NCBI RefSeq assembly: GCF_009831455.1
Contig: NZ_WOWO01000002.1
Location: forward strand, 434,001-498,000
Direction of reading: 5' to 3'
Source: Salinirussus salinus
Lineage (GTDB): Archaea > Halobacteriota > Halobacteria > Halobacteriales > Haloarculaceae
Length of the DNA stretch: 64,000 bases
In this document: one piece after another, positions 42,777 to 51,601 of the stretch
Layout: each line of letters opens with the position of its first letter
Numbering within the stretch: the stretch's first letter is position 1
Position numbers and translations under genes: made by a program
Notes under the pieces: model-generated
Database searches by the model: none
Seen by the model: only the letters and a program-made list of their open reading frames with translations
Told to the model about the DNA's origin: nothing

Positions 42777-43715
42777 TCAATCGGTCCCGGCGAGACCACC
42801 CACGGCGACGGCCGCTCCGATGAGACTGCCCCCTGCGAGAACGAGAGCCGTGGCGACCACTCCGGGGATCAGCCCGGTCACGGGGGTGTTCAGCCCCAGG
42901 ATGCCGCCGAGCGCCACCCCGACGAGCAGACAGAGCGTTCCCGTGACGCCGAGGGACCGCCCCGGCCGGTCGAGGACGATCCGCGAGACGGCGTTCCGGA
43001 CGAGAACGGCGCCGTGGAGGATCGGGTTGTGGGTGTTTGCCTCCTCCACGTCGTATGTCACCTCGACTGGCACCTCGGCAAACTCGAAGGATTCATCGGC
43101 AGCCTGAAACAGGATGTCGATGCTGGCGTCCATGCCGTCGCTCAGCTCCCGTTCGGCGAGTGTCCGGACCGCCGTCGCGTCGTAGGCCCGGAACCCGCTC
43201 TGTGTGTCCCGGATCCGCGAGACGGAGTAGCCGAACTTGAGCCCGGCACCCACGATGGAGTTGATGACCACGAGGCCGAACCGGCGGTACAGCGGGGCGT
43301 CCGTCTCCGAATCGCCGAGAAAGCGGCTGCCGATGACGACCTCCGCGCCCGACGCCCGCTGTGTTTCGACCAGGTCCGGGATGTCCGCGGGGTCGTGCTG
43401 CCCGTCGGCGTCGACCACGACGAGGTGGTCCGCGTCGAGTTCCGCGGCAGTGCGGAACAGCGTCCCCAGTGCCGCGCCGTATCCCCTGTTCTCCTCGTGT
43501 CTGACGACCTCGGCGCCGGCTGCTGCCGCCCGCGACACCGTCCGGTCGCTGCTCCCGTCGTCAGCCACCACGACTATCGAGGCGTGCTCCCGCGCTTGCC
43601 GGACGACGTCTCCGACCGCTCCCTCCTCGTTGTATGCAGGGATACCGACCACGACGGTCGCGTCTGTCGAGTCGGCCATCCGAACCGGCTCCGGGTCTGT
43701 ACGGTGGAAACTCAT
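42777..43715 (-). CDS. Dolichol-phosphate hexosyltransferase-like GT2
   Basis: 312 residues; ATG 12 codons later (43679) is an alternative start. VVVGIPAYNEEGAVGDVV, VVADDGSSDRT, HEENRGYGAALGTLFRTA and VVVDADGQHDPADIP are the DPM1-like GT2 core. SGFRAYDA and SDGMDASIDILFQAA follow, then two membrane helices at the C-terminus (SLGVTGTLCLLVGVALGGILGL, GLIPGVVATALVLAGG). It probably charges a polyprenyl phosphate with a sugar for transfer outside, or starts the lipid-linked chain. First gene of the minus-strand run. Confidence 0.88.
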   Translation of the reverse strand: MSFHRTDPEPVRMADSTDATVVVGIPAYNEEGAVGDVVRQAREHASIVVVADDGSSDRTVSRAAAAGAEVVRHEENRGYGAALGTLFRTAAELDADHLVVVDADGQHDPADIPDLVETQRASGAEVVIGSRFLGDSETDAPLYRRFGLVVINSIVGAGLKFGYSVSRIRDTQSGFRAYDATAVRTLAERELSDGMDASIDILFQAADESFEFAEVPVEVTYDVEEANTHNPILHGAVLVRNAVSRIVLDRPGRSLGVTGTLCLLVGVALGGILGLNTPVTGLIPGVVATALVLAGGSLIGAAVAVGGLAGTD

Positions 43716-44256
43716 GGCGGGTCCGCGGCCGCCGTCCGGGACCGCGTACGCCTGACTCTCGATGAAACGAGGATAGTTATTCGCGTACTAGGCGTGTGGC
43801 AGCCACTACCTGGAGACGAAACCCGCAAGAAGTCGCGGTTTCGGGGGTCCATCGCGCTCCCCGGCCATCGGTCGCGGATGACGGCGACCCGCCCTCCAGC
43901 CACCCGGGGCTGGTGTTCTGACGACCCCCCGTTCGCCACGTCGGCTGCGACACGTGAGCGGTCCGCGGCCGCCGGATGTCGCCGGTGCTGGCCCCGGCAG
44001 CGGTTAAGTGGTTGTTTACAATGCGGGCCGTCACTCTACCGGCGAGCGGACCTGTGGAAGAGACGTTCAGCGGGGTGGCCACCGGACGCCGGACCAGCGC
44101 GTCGTGCGCACGCGGTCGTGGTACGCGCCGGGAGTGGCGTGACTCGGCGGAAAGACGCCGGGGTACGGACGTGTCCCTGCCGACAGACGGCACGGCCCTC
44201 GGCCCGTGGCTGTGCGTGGCGAAGCGGCCGAGAGGCGCCTCCGGAGACTGGCTGAC
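43716..44256 (+). other. Divergent spacer, no gene seen
   Basis: 541 bp between the GT2 run and the flippase gene. Frames here are short and basic. AT-rich GTGGTTGTTTACAATG is at about 44010-44025 and could be a promoter element, though far from the flippase start. Confidence 0.45.
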
Positions 44257-45756
44257 ATGAGAGAAAAGATCAAAGCGCTGTTGAGCCGGGTGATACCGAC
44301 CGGGAGCGTCATCCAGCAGTCCGTCAAGAGCGGGGCGTGGCTGGGAGCGACCAACGTCCTCTCGCGCGGGCTGCAGATCGCCATGATCGTGGTCCTCGCG
44401 AACCTGCTCGACCCTGCAGATTTCGGGTTGATGGGGATCGGCCTCCTCGTCCTGAGTGGGCTGCAGAAATTCTCGGAGCTCGGCCTGGATGCGGCAGTGA
44501 TCCAGAGAAAGGAGCAAAACGCCGACGAGTACCTGAACACAATGTGGTCGCTGCAGCTGGCACGCGGAGCTGTCCTGGCCGGCATTATCCTGCTGCTCGC
44601 GCCGGTGGTGGGGTCGGTCTTCGGCGAGCCCAGAGCCACCGACGTCGTTCGGGTGTTCGCGCTATCGCCGGTGCTGATCGCCCTCCGGAACCCGGCGATC
44701 GTCTACTTCGAAAAGAACCTGGACTTTCACCTGGAGTTTCTCTACCAGGTGAGCGGGGCGGTCACGCGCTTTGTCGTCTCAGTCGGGTGGGCACTCGTCT
44801 CCCCGACGGTGTGGGCACTGGTCGTCGGCTTGGTCGCGTCGGAGTTCGTGATGTTCGTCTTCTCCTACGTCGCCTCCGACTACCGCCCGTGGCCGGAGTT
44901 CGAGTGGGAGCGTGCCCGGGAACTGGTCAACTACGGGAAGTGGATCACGGCCAACTCGGTGCTGTACTTCCTGTACGGCGAGGGTGACGACATCGTCGTC
45001 GGCTGGCTCCTCTCCTCGACGGCGCTCGGCTTCTACCAGACGGCGTACCGCCTCTCCAACGCACCGGCGACCGAGGTCTCGCAGGTGGTCTCGAGAGTCA
45101 TGTTTCCGACGTTCTCGACGATCCAGGACGATACCAGTGCGCTCCGGAAGGCGTACTACCGGGTCCTCCAGGTCACCATGTTCGTCGCCTGTCCGCTCGC
45201 GTTCGGCATCGCCGCCGTCGCGGACGTCTTCGTCGCAACGTTCATGGGCAGCGAGTGGCTGCCGATGGTGACGGTCATGCAGGTACTCGCCGTCTACGGG
45301 CTGCTCCGGGCGTTCGGGAAGACGTACGGCCCCCTCTGGAAGGCGACCGGGCGTCCCGACTTCATCACGAAATTCTCCGCCCTGCGGGTCGGGCTCATCG
45401 CCGTGCTGATCGTTCCCGGAACGCTCGCGTTCGGCATCGAAGGGGCCGCACTGGTGATCGTGGGCGTCGGGGTCGTCATACTGCCACTCAGCATTTACGT
45501 ACTTGTCGGCTCCATCGACGGGTCCTACCGGCGGATGCTCGAGGAGATCGGCTACCCGGTGCTCGCGAGTAGCCTCATGTACGCGGCAGTCGTCCTCCTC
45601 CAGCAGCAGTTGGCAATCGAATCCGGGATGCTCGGCTTCCTGTTCCTGGCCGCTGTGGGCGCCGCCGTCTACGCCGCGCTGATCGGCGTCTTCGCGTTCG
45701 GGCTCGGGTGGGGTATCGACAAGAACCTGCGCTCGCTGCTGAACGCTGCGACGTGA
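44257..45756 (+). CDS. Oligosaccharide flippase, Wzx/AglR-like (MOP superfamily)
   Basis: 499 residues from ATG 44257 with 12-14 hydrophobic segments. The start VKSGAWLGATNVLSRGLQIAMIVVLANLLDPADFGLMGIGLLV and later EFEWERARELVNYGKWITANSVLYFLY, DDIVVGWLLSSTALGFYQTAYRLSNAPA and FMGSEWLPMVTVMQVLAVYGLLR are the Wzx polysaccharide flippase pattern. It would flip a lipid-linked glycan across the membrane, as Haloferax AglR is proposed to do. It stands alone between the biosynthetic genes and the secreted hydrolases. GGAG sits 14 nt before the ATG. Confidence 0.9.
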   Translation: MREKIKALLSRVIPTGSVIQQSVKSGAWLGATNVLSRGLQIAMIVVLANLLDPADFGLMGIGLLVLSGLQKFSELGLDAAVIQRKEQNADEYLNTMWSLQLARGAVLAGIILLLAPVVGSVFGEPRATDVVRVFALSPVLIALRNPAIVYFEKNLDFHLEFLYQVSGAVTRFVVSVGWALVSPTVWALVVGLVASEFVMFVFSYVASDYRPWPEFEWERARELVNYGKWITANSVLYFLYGEGDDIVVGWLLSSTALGFYQTAYRLSNAPATEVSQVVSRVMFPTFSTIQDDTSALRKAYYRVLQVTMFVACPLAFGIAAVADVFVATFMGSEWLPMVTVMQVLAVYGLLRAFGKTYGPLWKATGRPDFITKFSALRVGLIAVLIVPGTLAFGIEGAALVIVGVGVVILPLSIYVLVGSIDGSYRRMLEEIGYPVLASSLMYAAVVLLQQQLAIESGMLGFLFLAAVGAAVYAALIGVFAFGLGWGIDKNLRSLLNAAT

Positions 45757-45864
45757 CGGACCGGTCGTGCCGAGACCCGCCCCTACCGTCAGAGGTTCCG
45801 GACTGTCAGGGTCAGCCGGGGCGTGCCGCCCCGAGCGACCTCAGTCCAGGTCCCTGGCGGCAGC

Positions 45865-48800
45865 TCAGTCCTGGCCGTGGGTCAGGGTGACGTGCCCGAG
45901 CAGCTGCGAATCGTAATGGGGCCGGCTCCCGGTCTTGTCCGGGTTGTTGATCGCGCCGGCGAAGTCGCCCCAGTGGGCGTAGGCGTGCTCGAACGTAGAC
46001 GTCGCCTCCTCGACGGACCTGGCATTGAGGTTCCCGCTGTTCCACTTCCACGCCGAGGTGTCCTGGACGTAGTCCTCGAACCAGTTGTAGGCCTTCCACA
46101 GGCTCGAGCCGTCTTTGTTGTCCGTCGGCGCGTTGAACCCGTACAGCGAGGTGCTGTCGTACCGCTCGAAGACGAGCAGCGGCATCGTCAGCGCCTTCAG
46201 GTTGAACGCGGTGTAGATGAAGGCGGTCGAGCGGCTCAACTCCTGTTTGAACAGCGCGTTCTCGTTCGGGTCGGACGACCCGCTGTACGAGCGGCTGTTC
46301 TTGTAGTTGTTGACGAAGTCAGACCACGGGCGGGGCTTCCCGTCGTCACAGGTCAGACACTCCGCGCGCCACATACACTTCGCGCGTTCCATCTTTTCGT
46401 CGTCCTGCAGGTACGCCGCCGAGGCGGCCCTGTCCGTGATCCGCCAGGCCCACTTGTTGTTGAACTCGCAGTAACTGGGCTGGGAGGGGACGAACGTGTC
46501 GTGACGGTCCCGGACCCACTGCGCGAAGGCAGCCTCGGCGTCGCCGGCGTCGGCCCCCTTCCAGGGGCAGGTCCCGTCGTAGTCGTCCCAGGCGGAGTGT
46601 CCGCGGACCAGCGCCGCGGCGTAGATGAACCCGGGGATAGTGATGTGTTGCTCGATCGTGACCGCGTTCTTCTCGATGTCGACGGTCGGTGTCATGTAGG
46701 TGCCGTCGTTCAGACACCAGTGGTGGATGACTTCGACGGCGCGCTCGGCGAACCGCTCCTCGCCCGTGAACCGGTAGGCGAGCGCACAGTCCCGCGCACG
46801 CTCGGACATCTCGATGGCCGCTCTGTAGTCGTGGCGGCCGTTCTCCGAGGCGAGACTGTGGTCCCCGTCGTCGTCGGTGACGGAACTCAGTGAGCCACCG
46901 AGTGCACTCTCCGCGTCGGAGATGAGGTTGTCGTAGGCGCTCGCCCAGGGTTCCCTGCCGGCCTCGGCGCGCTCTTTCTGTGTCTCAAGTTCGCTGTCGG
47001 TGACGAACACGTAGTTCGTCGATGTCACCGGCTCGCTGTCGTCGTCCTCGGGGGGAGACACCGACTGTCCCCCGAACGTTGCCCTGTACTCGGTCGTCGC
47101 CGCCGCGAAGTCGAACTCGTTGTCCCCGAACAGCTCGTGGTTCACACCCGAGGTGTCGTGTTCGAAGTAGGCGTGGAACGGGACGTCGTGCTCGGTCATC
47201 CACTCGTACATGTTCCTGACGAACGTCGGGTTCACGTCCCCTCCCCACTCGTAGCCGTCGTGAGACAGGCCCCACTCCGGAACGACGACCGGGCGGTCAA
47301 CCTCGGCGGCGAGACTGGCGACGTCCGACAGGCCGACGCCGTCGGCTCCCCACTTGTTGCCCTTGAGATGGGTTTCCTCCCAGACGTACTCCTGGACGGT
47401 CGCGCGGTCCGCCGGGCCGGCGGAGTCGTAGTCGATCCCGTCGGGAGCCTGGCCGACCCTCCCGTAGGCCGGTGCGCTGTCGTAAATATCAGCGCCCACC
47501 ATCGCGTAGTCCGCCCCGGGGTAGTGTGCCAGCGCCTGCTCCGTGGACAGCTGTGTGGAGTGGATCAGCGGAGCCCAGACGGTACGGAGGTCCTCTCCGA
47601 GCACGTCACGACAGGTATCGACTATCTGTCGGTACCCCTCGGCCCAGGTCTCCGGTGTGACGCCCGTCCCGACCGGCGAGTACGGCTGTGCCTTGATGTT
47701 GAACTCGTTGCCGATGCGGAGCACGAGTGTTTCGGGCGTGAAGCCGTCCGATTTGAACCCCTCGGCCATCGACCGGAACTTGTCGTTGTACTCGCCGGCA
47801 GCGAGGTTGCGGAGAGCGGTCGCCCGTCCGACGGCGTCGTTTTCCTCCCGGGGGAGCATCGGGATGTGTGGCAGGAACAGGCGGCCGTCGCCGCCGTCGA
47901 TCCACTCCGGGAAGTCCCGGGTGTCGAAGGTGACGAAGTTCGCCCACCTGTTTTTGCCGTGGCCGGTCGCGGCGACCGTGACTTCGTCCCCGAACTCGGA
48001 TTCGTAGCCGTCTATTCTGTCGGCGTACCACTGCCAGGCGCCGTTGGACAGCGTGTCGGTCCCGGTCTCCTCGTCAGTCCCATCGTCGGCCTCCTCGTCG
48101 GTCCCGTCGCCGGTCTCGTCACCGGCCCCGCCGCCGGCGCCACACTCCGGCCCCTGCGGGTCGACCGTATCACTGGCCGTCCCGGAGGGTGGGGACTGAG
48201 CCAGCCAGCCCACGAAGTACCAGTTCCCGTCGGCGCCGCCGGCGTAGAAGCCCCGGCCGTGTTCGTGTGAGGCGTCCTCGATGAAGGCGAGGTGGTAGTC
48301 GGTCGGGTCGTGTTTCCGGAGGCGGTTCGGCGTCCGCACTTGGATCATGCGGTTGCCCGGCTCCGAGGCAGTTTGTTTCGTCTCGACCTTTCCGCCGGCG
48401 GCCGACGACGGTTCGCTCTGGGCCAGCCAGCCCACGAAGTACCACTTGCCTTTGGCGCTGCCGGTGTAGAAGCCCCGACTGTGTTCGTGTGAGGCGTCCT
48501 CGATGAACGCGAACTGCTGGTCGGTCGGCTTGTACGATTTCAGTTCTGCCGGGCGCCTGACCTGCAGAAGCCGTCGCGACGGTTCGGACGCGTCCGAATC
48601 CGGCGTCACTGACCCGCGCGCGACGGTCGTCGGTTCCGTCTGCTGGAGCCATCCGGTGAACGCCCACGTCGAGCCACTCGTCCCGGTGTAGAAGCCACGG
48701 CCACGGAGGGCGGACAGGTCCTCGATCAGTGCGAGGTGGTGGTCGCCCGGACGAGTGCCACAGAGGTCCTCCGGTCGCGGGACCTGCAGGTGCTGTGGGC

Positions 48801-49020
48801 CCGCGCTCGCCGAGGCGACCTGCGTTCCGACGGCAGCAGCACCGACCGAGGCCCCGAGCAACCGGAGTACGCTCCGCCGGGACGTGGACAGACCGTCCGG
48901 TGACTGCTCCCCTCCGGTCCCCGGACTACCATCGCTGCCCCCGTCGCTGAAAAGCCGTGTTATTCTACGCTTACCGTCGCCGACGGCATCGGTAATAGAC
49001 TCCTTACTGCTGTTTCCCAT
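45865..49020 (-). CDS. Tat-exported chimera: three 74-residue repeats, glycosidase-like domain, alginate-lyase-like domain
   Basis: 1051 residues. Residues 47-73 are a Tat signal (TSRRSVLRLLGASVG). Three repeats with exact 74-residue spacing start with LQV/IQV at residues 78, 152 and 226; each has IED, RGFYTG and FVGWLAQSEPS-type blocks. An Asp/Glu/Thr/Gly linker follows (about 288-322). Residues 325-650 look like a clan GH-A TIM barrel: RIGNEFN (likely acid/base Glu) and VVVPEWGLS (likely nucleophile Glu). Residues 671-1051 are an alginate-lyase-like domain with FNNKWAW (854-856) in place of the usual Asn-Asn-His. It would act outside the cell on a polysaccharide. Domain functions are family inference; I know no protein with this layout. 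Confidence 0.82.
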   Translation of the reverse strand: MGNSSKESITDAVGDGKRRITRLFSDGGSDGSPGTGGEQSPDGLSTSRRSVLRLLGASVGAAAVGTQVASASAGPQHLQVPRPEDLCGTRPGDHHLALIEDLSALRGRGFYTGTSGSTWAFTGWLQQTEPTTVARGSVTPDSDASEPSRRLLQVRRPAELKSYKPTDQQFAFIEDASHEHSRGFYTGSAKGKWYFVGWLAQSEPSSAAGGKVETKQTASEPGNRMIQVRTPNRLRKHDPTDYHLAFIEDASHEHGRGFYAGGADGNWYFVGWLAQSPPSGTASDTVDPQGPECGAGGGAGDETGDGTDEEADDGTDEETGTDTLSNGAWQWYADRIDGYESEFGDEVTVAATGHGKNRWANFVTFDTRDFPEWIDGGDGRLFLPHIPMLPREENDAVGRATALRNLAAGEYNDKFRSMAEGFKSDGFTPETLVLRIGNEFNIKAQPYSPVGTGVTPETWAEGYRQIVDTCRDVLGEDLRTVWAPLIHSTQLSTEQALAHYPGADYAMVGADIYDSAPAYGRVGQAPDGIDYDSAGPADRATVQEYVWEETHLKGNKWGADGVGLSDVASLAAEVDRPVVVPEWGLSHDGYEWGGDVNPTFVRNMYEWMTEHDVPFHAYFEHDTSGVNHELFGDNEFDFAAATTEYRATFGGQSVSPPEDDDSEPVTSTNYVFVTDSELETQKERAEAGREPWASAYDNLISDAESALGGSLSSVTDDDGDHSLASENGRHDYRAAIEMSERARDCALAYRFTGEERFAERAVEVIHHWCLNDGTYMTPTVDIEKNAVTIEQHITIPGFIYAAALVRGHSAWDDYDGTCPWKGADAGDAEAAFAQWVRDRHDTFVPSQPSYCEFNNKWAWRITDRAASAAYLQDDEKMERAKCMWRAECLTCDDGKPRPWSDFVNNYKNSRSYSGSSDPNENALFKQELSRSTAFIYTAFNLKALTMPLLVFERYDSTSLYGFNAPTDNKDGSSLWKAYNWFEDYVQDTSAWKWNSGNLNARSVEEATSTFEHAYAHWGDFAGAINNPDKTGSRPHYDSQLLGHVTLTHGQD
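48170..48790 (-). repeat. Triple 222-bp coding repeat inside the chimera gene
   Basis: The three 74-codon repeats are also alike as DNA: the stretches around 48202-48300 and 48424-48522 share long identical blocks such as CCAGCCCACGAAGTACCA and TGTTCGTGTGAGGCGTCCTC. The copy nearest the N-terminus is more diverged. This points to a fairly recent duplication of the second or third unit. Confidence 0.7.
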
Positions 49021-49428
49021 GCGCCTCGAAACATCAGAAGCTCCTTAACTAGCGTTTCGACCACATTGCAATCGGGTAGTAGAAGCTTACTGCTGATTGC
49101 TCCCTGCTTTATTTTATTCCGACAAACGCGACACAATATTAAGTACAGATTTCGGAAAATAATATAACCCTAACTAATCACCGGCTGTTCGGGCCCGGGG
49201 CGTTTTCCGCCCGAGATGCCTATCCGAGGGTACCCCTCCGAATGTGGGGTACGCGTTCGAACAGGTCCGGTCTCGTGGCGGTAAGGGGTTCTTTATGGCC
49301 TCGAAAGGGCGTCCGCTCGGGCCGCTATCACGGGAGTCGGTCGGAGGGCGGCCAGAAGGCACTGGAGAGCAGGTGTCGAACGAAGTCGATCCGTGGTACT
49401 CGGCCGGCAGACGGGCCGGCCGCCGCCC
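49021..49428 (+). other. AT-rich spacer, no gene called
   Basis: 408 bp between two minus-strand secreted-protein genes. 49075-49185 is AT-rich with AATATTAAG, AATAATATAACC and TTATTTTATTCC, probably promoter elements of the chimera gene and/or terminator tracts. A plus-strand frame at 49294-49699 is basic and runs antisense into the next gene, so it is not called. Confidence 0.5.
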
Positions 49429-50832
49429 TTACAGCCGGTCAGCGTCCCAGGCGTGGAGGGTACCGTCTTCGTCTTTGAACAGGAGTGCGACAGTCCCGTC
49501 CCCTCCTCTCCCGGTGTCGACGGCGAGTTCGCCAGCCGAAACCTCCGCCGCGGAAGCGTTACTGTACTGCGGGACCGAAGCGGCGGACATCCTCCGGTCG
49601 GTCCCGCCCTGCCCGGTCAGCTGGCCCGAACCGCCGAACGCCTGCAAATCGGCAGAAACGTTCGAGGCGGAGACGACGTCCGACGGCGGGCCGAAGTAGT
49701 ATGAGGGGCGGGAGGAGTCCCGGCGGACCTCGATTTTCCCCACCTGGAGGGTTCCGTTGTCGCGGAGGGGACCGATGATCTTGTTGCCGTTGTCGGAGTT
49801 CAGCTGTACCATCGAGCGGGCCTCGGTGTTCGTGTTCTGGACGTAATCGATCCTCGCAGGCGCGCGCCCCTGGAGGGAGACGATGGGTCTGTCGGTCGTG
49901 ATAACCGGCTCGAAGTTGATCCCGCCGATGTGGACGTAGCCGTTCTTCGAGGACTTGATCCGCGCCGCCTGCCCGGCCGTTCCCCCGATGTTGATGAACC
50001 CGACGTCGAGTTTCGCCCCCGCGAAATTCGTGTACAACACCGGGTCCCGGGTGGCGTTCCCGGCGCCGATGTACCCGATCTGCGTCCCGAGGAGGGACTG
50101 TTCGCGCTCGAGGACGATCTCGCGGCCGTCGTTGGCGTCGTAGCCGAAGTCGAGGTGGTGCCACGTGGAGTCGAACGGGGACCCTTTCTCGCAGTGGACG
50201 ACCGGGTCGATCCAGTCGCGGAAGGCGAGGTCGCCGATATTGAACTGCTTCGGTGACCGGCCGCTGTCGTTGACGAAGTGGATCGCCGAGCCGTCGGTCC
50301 GCTCTTCGCTGTTAGCCCCGCTAATCGTGAAGCCGTCGAGGGCGACGAACTTCCCTTCCTCGGGACGGGTTACCCTGAACCCGTCCCGTTCGAGGTCCGT
50401 GAACTCGATACCGCTCGTGTTCACGCCGTAGCCGATGAACTGGACGTAGTGGCTGGGGACGACCGGCTCGGCCTCGGTGATCGTCGTCGGGGGGAGGATA
50501 ACGGCACCGAACCCCTCGTTTTCGCCGCTCTCGTCGATCCGTGCCACCGCGTCCCCGACGGGCGTCGACGTCTCCGCCGGGTCGATCGTCGCGACCGAGT
50601 CCATCCCCGTGGCGACCGGGACGACTGCCCCGTCGAGTAACGGTCCGAGAACCGCGGTCGGATCCGGGAGCGACCCGTCCGGTCGCTGTCCGGGCGGGTC
50701 GCCCCCGTTCTGTTCCGTGCCGGGTTCGCCGTCAGTACCGGTCTGCCCTCGCTCGCCACATCCGGCTAACCCGGCCAGCAGCCCGGTCATCCCGCCGATG
50801 AACGACCGGCGACCGACTCGTGGAGGCCTCAT
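49429..50832 (-). CDS. Tat lipoprotein with likely right-handed beta-helix
   Basis: 467 residues from ATG 50832 (MRPPRVGRRSFIGGM); the longer frame adds 45 residues before the Tat motif. Lipobox LAGC at Cys26. After a Gly/Asp/Pro linker, residues 85-400 are short strands with recurring small-residue turns (HYVQFIGYGVNTSGIEF, FVALDGFTISGAN, PKQFNIGDLAFRDW, VGFINIGGTAGQAARI, YVHIGGINFEP), the texture of a pectin-lyase-type beta-helix. I see no definite catalytic motif. The last 60 residues are Ser/Ala/Gly-rich with WDAD near the end. Likely a surface polysaccharide-binding or -degrading protein. Confidence 0.75.
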   Translation of the reverse strand: MRPPRVGRRSFIGGMTGLLAGLAGCGERGQTGTDGEPGTEQNGGDPPGQRPDGSLPDPTAVLGPLLDGAVVPVATGMDSVATIDPAETSTPVGDAVARIDESGENEGFGAVILPPTTITEAEPVVPSHYVQFIGYGVNTSGIEFTDLERDGFRVTRPEEGKFVALDGFTISGANSEERTDGSAIHFVNDSGRSPKQFNIGDLAFRDWIDPVVHCEKGSPFDSTWHHLDFGYDANDGREIVLEREQSLLGTQIGYIGAGNATRDPVLYTNFAGAKLDVGFINIGGTAGQAARIKSSKNGYVHIGGINFEPVITTDRPIVSLQGRAPARIDYVQNTNTEARSMVQLNSDNGNKIIGPLRDNGTLQVGKIEVRRDSSRPSYYFGPPSDVVSASNVSADLQAFGGSGQLTGQGGTDRRMSAASVPQYSNASAAEVSAGELAVDTGRGGDGTVALLFKDEDGTLHAWDADRL

Positions 50833-50942
50833 TATCTCCCCTCGGGATGACGCGCATAAAATTATGTGACGGCTACTGCCGACCGGATGGCCCGGGTCTC
50901 GTTCCGGGTTGAGAAGCACGTAACCCGGGGGAGGACGGTCGG

Positions 50943-51215
50943 TCACAGTCGCTCCCTGAGGTCGCAAACTGCGTCCTCCTCCGCGATGATGAAGGCGTCC
51001 TCCGCCAGGGCCTCCTGCTCTTCGGGGAGGAGAATGAGGTTGTCGGAGTGGTCCGGACTGGTGATGACGTCCCAGTCTACGAGCTCGTACCCGAGTGACC
51101 GGCTGAGGTCGGGGTCACACGGGAGTGACTCCCAGGCCTCGCGCGAACTCCAGTCCTCCTCCGGGTCCACCGGCGGACTCCGCGTTTCTGTGTCGGAATC
51201 GTTGTTGTCTCCCAT
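50943..51215 (-). CDS. Small acidic protein of unknown function
   Basis: 90 residues with an acidic, Ser-rich first third and LGYELVDWDVITSPDHSDNLILLPEEQEALAEDAFIIAEED in the rest. No membrane segment or known motif beyond two Cys (PCDPDL, VCDLRERL). The composition is haloarchaeal and the stop is clean. Nothing about the function can be said from the neighbours. Confidence 0.6.
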   Translation of the reverse strand: MGDNNDSDTETRSPPVDPEEDWSSREAWESLPCDPDLSRSLGYELVDWDVITSPDHSDNLILLPEEQEALAEDAFIIAEEDAVCDLRERL

Positions 51216-51601
51216 GTGTGCCCTTTAGGTCGACCCTTCCACGGTCGATACGGGAGTAGTAATACCTTACTCGGAAAACGCTTTTTGCCGCGTCTTCGCT
51301 GGGTTGTGGCAAGATGATAATGTTTACTGACCGGTTGAAAGCGGGATGAATGCGTCTCTGATACAGCCCAGTCTATCACCCGCTCCGACACGGCCGGCAC
51401 AGAAAAGTCACGGTCACGTGACGTCTCGGGCCGATAAGCAACTCTTACTACCGGGCGAGGGCGGCCCCGGGGACGGTCCTCCGCCTCCTGTGGCGACGGA
51501 TACGGCTGTCGTTCCGGAGAGGGTAGTACACAGGTCGTTCGCGGGCGAGCGGGGGGCGTAATCACACTCGTAACAATGTGTGGAGACTTTCCCGTATCGG
51601 T
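51216..51601 (+). other. Spacer, no gene seen
   Basis: 386 bp between a small minus-strand gene and the CARDB gene. AT-rich bits: AGTAGTAATACCTTAC (51255-51270), likely promoter of the minus-strand gene, and GATGATAATGTTTACTG (51313-51330). Confidence 0.45.

Noticed and set aside
49251-49265. GCGTTCGAACAGG resembling a tRNA T-loop
   Set aside because: No matching acceptor stem or anticodon arm can be folded around it.
49244-49699. 151-codon frame upstream of the beta-helix lipoprotein
   Set aside because: Second half is antisense to a Tat lipoprotein; first half has no protein-like features.
50943-51565. Longer frames overlapping the 90-residue acidic protein
   Set aside because: They are Arg/Thr/Pro-rich; the acidic frame is the haloarchaeal one.
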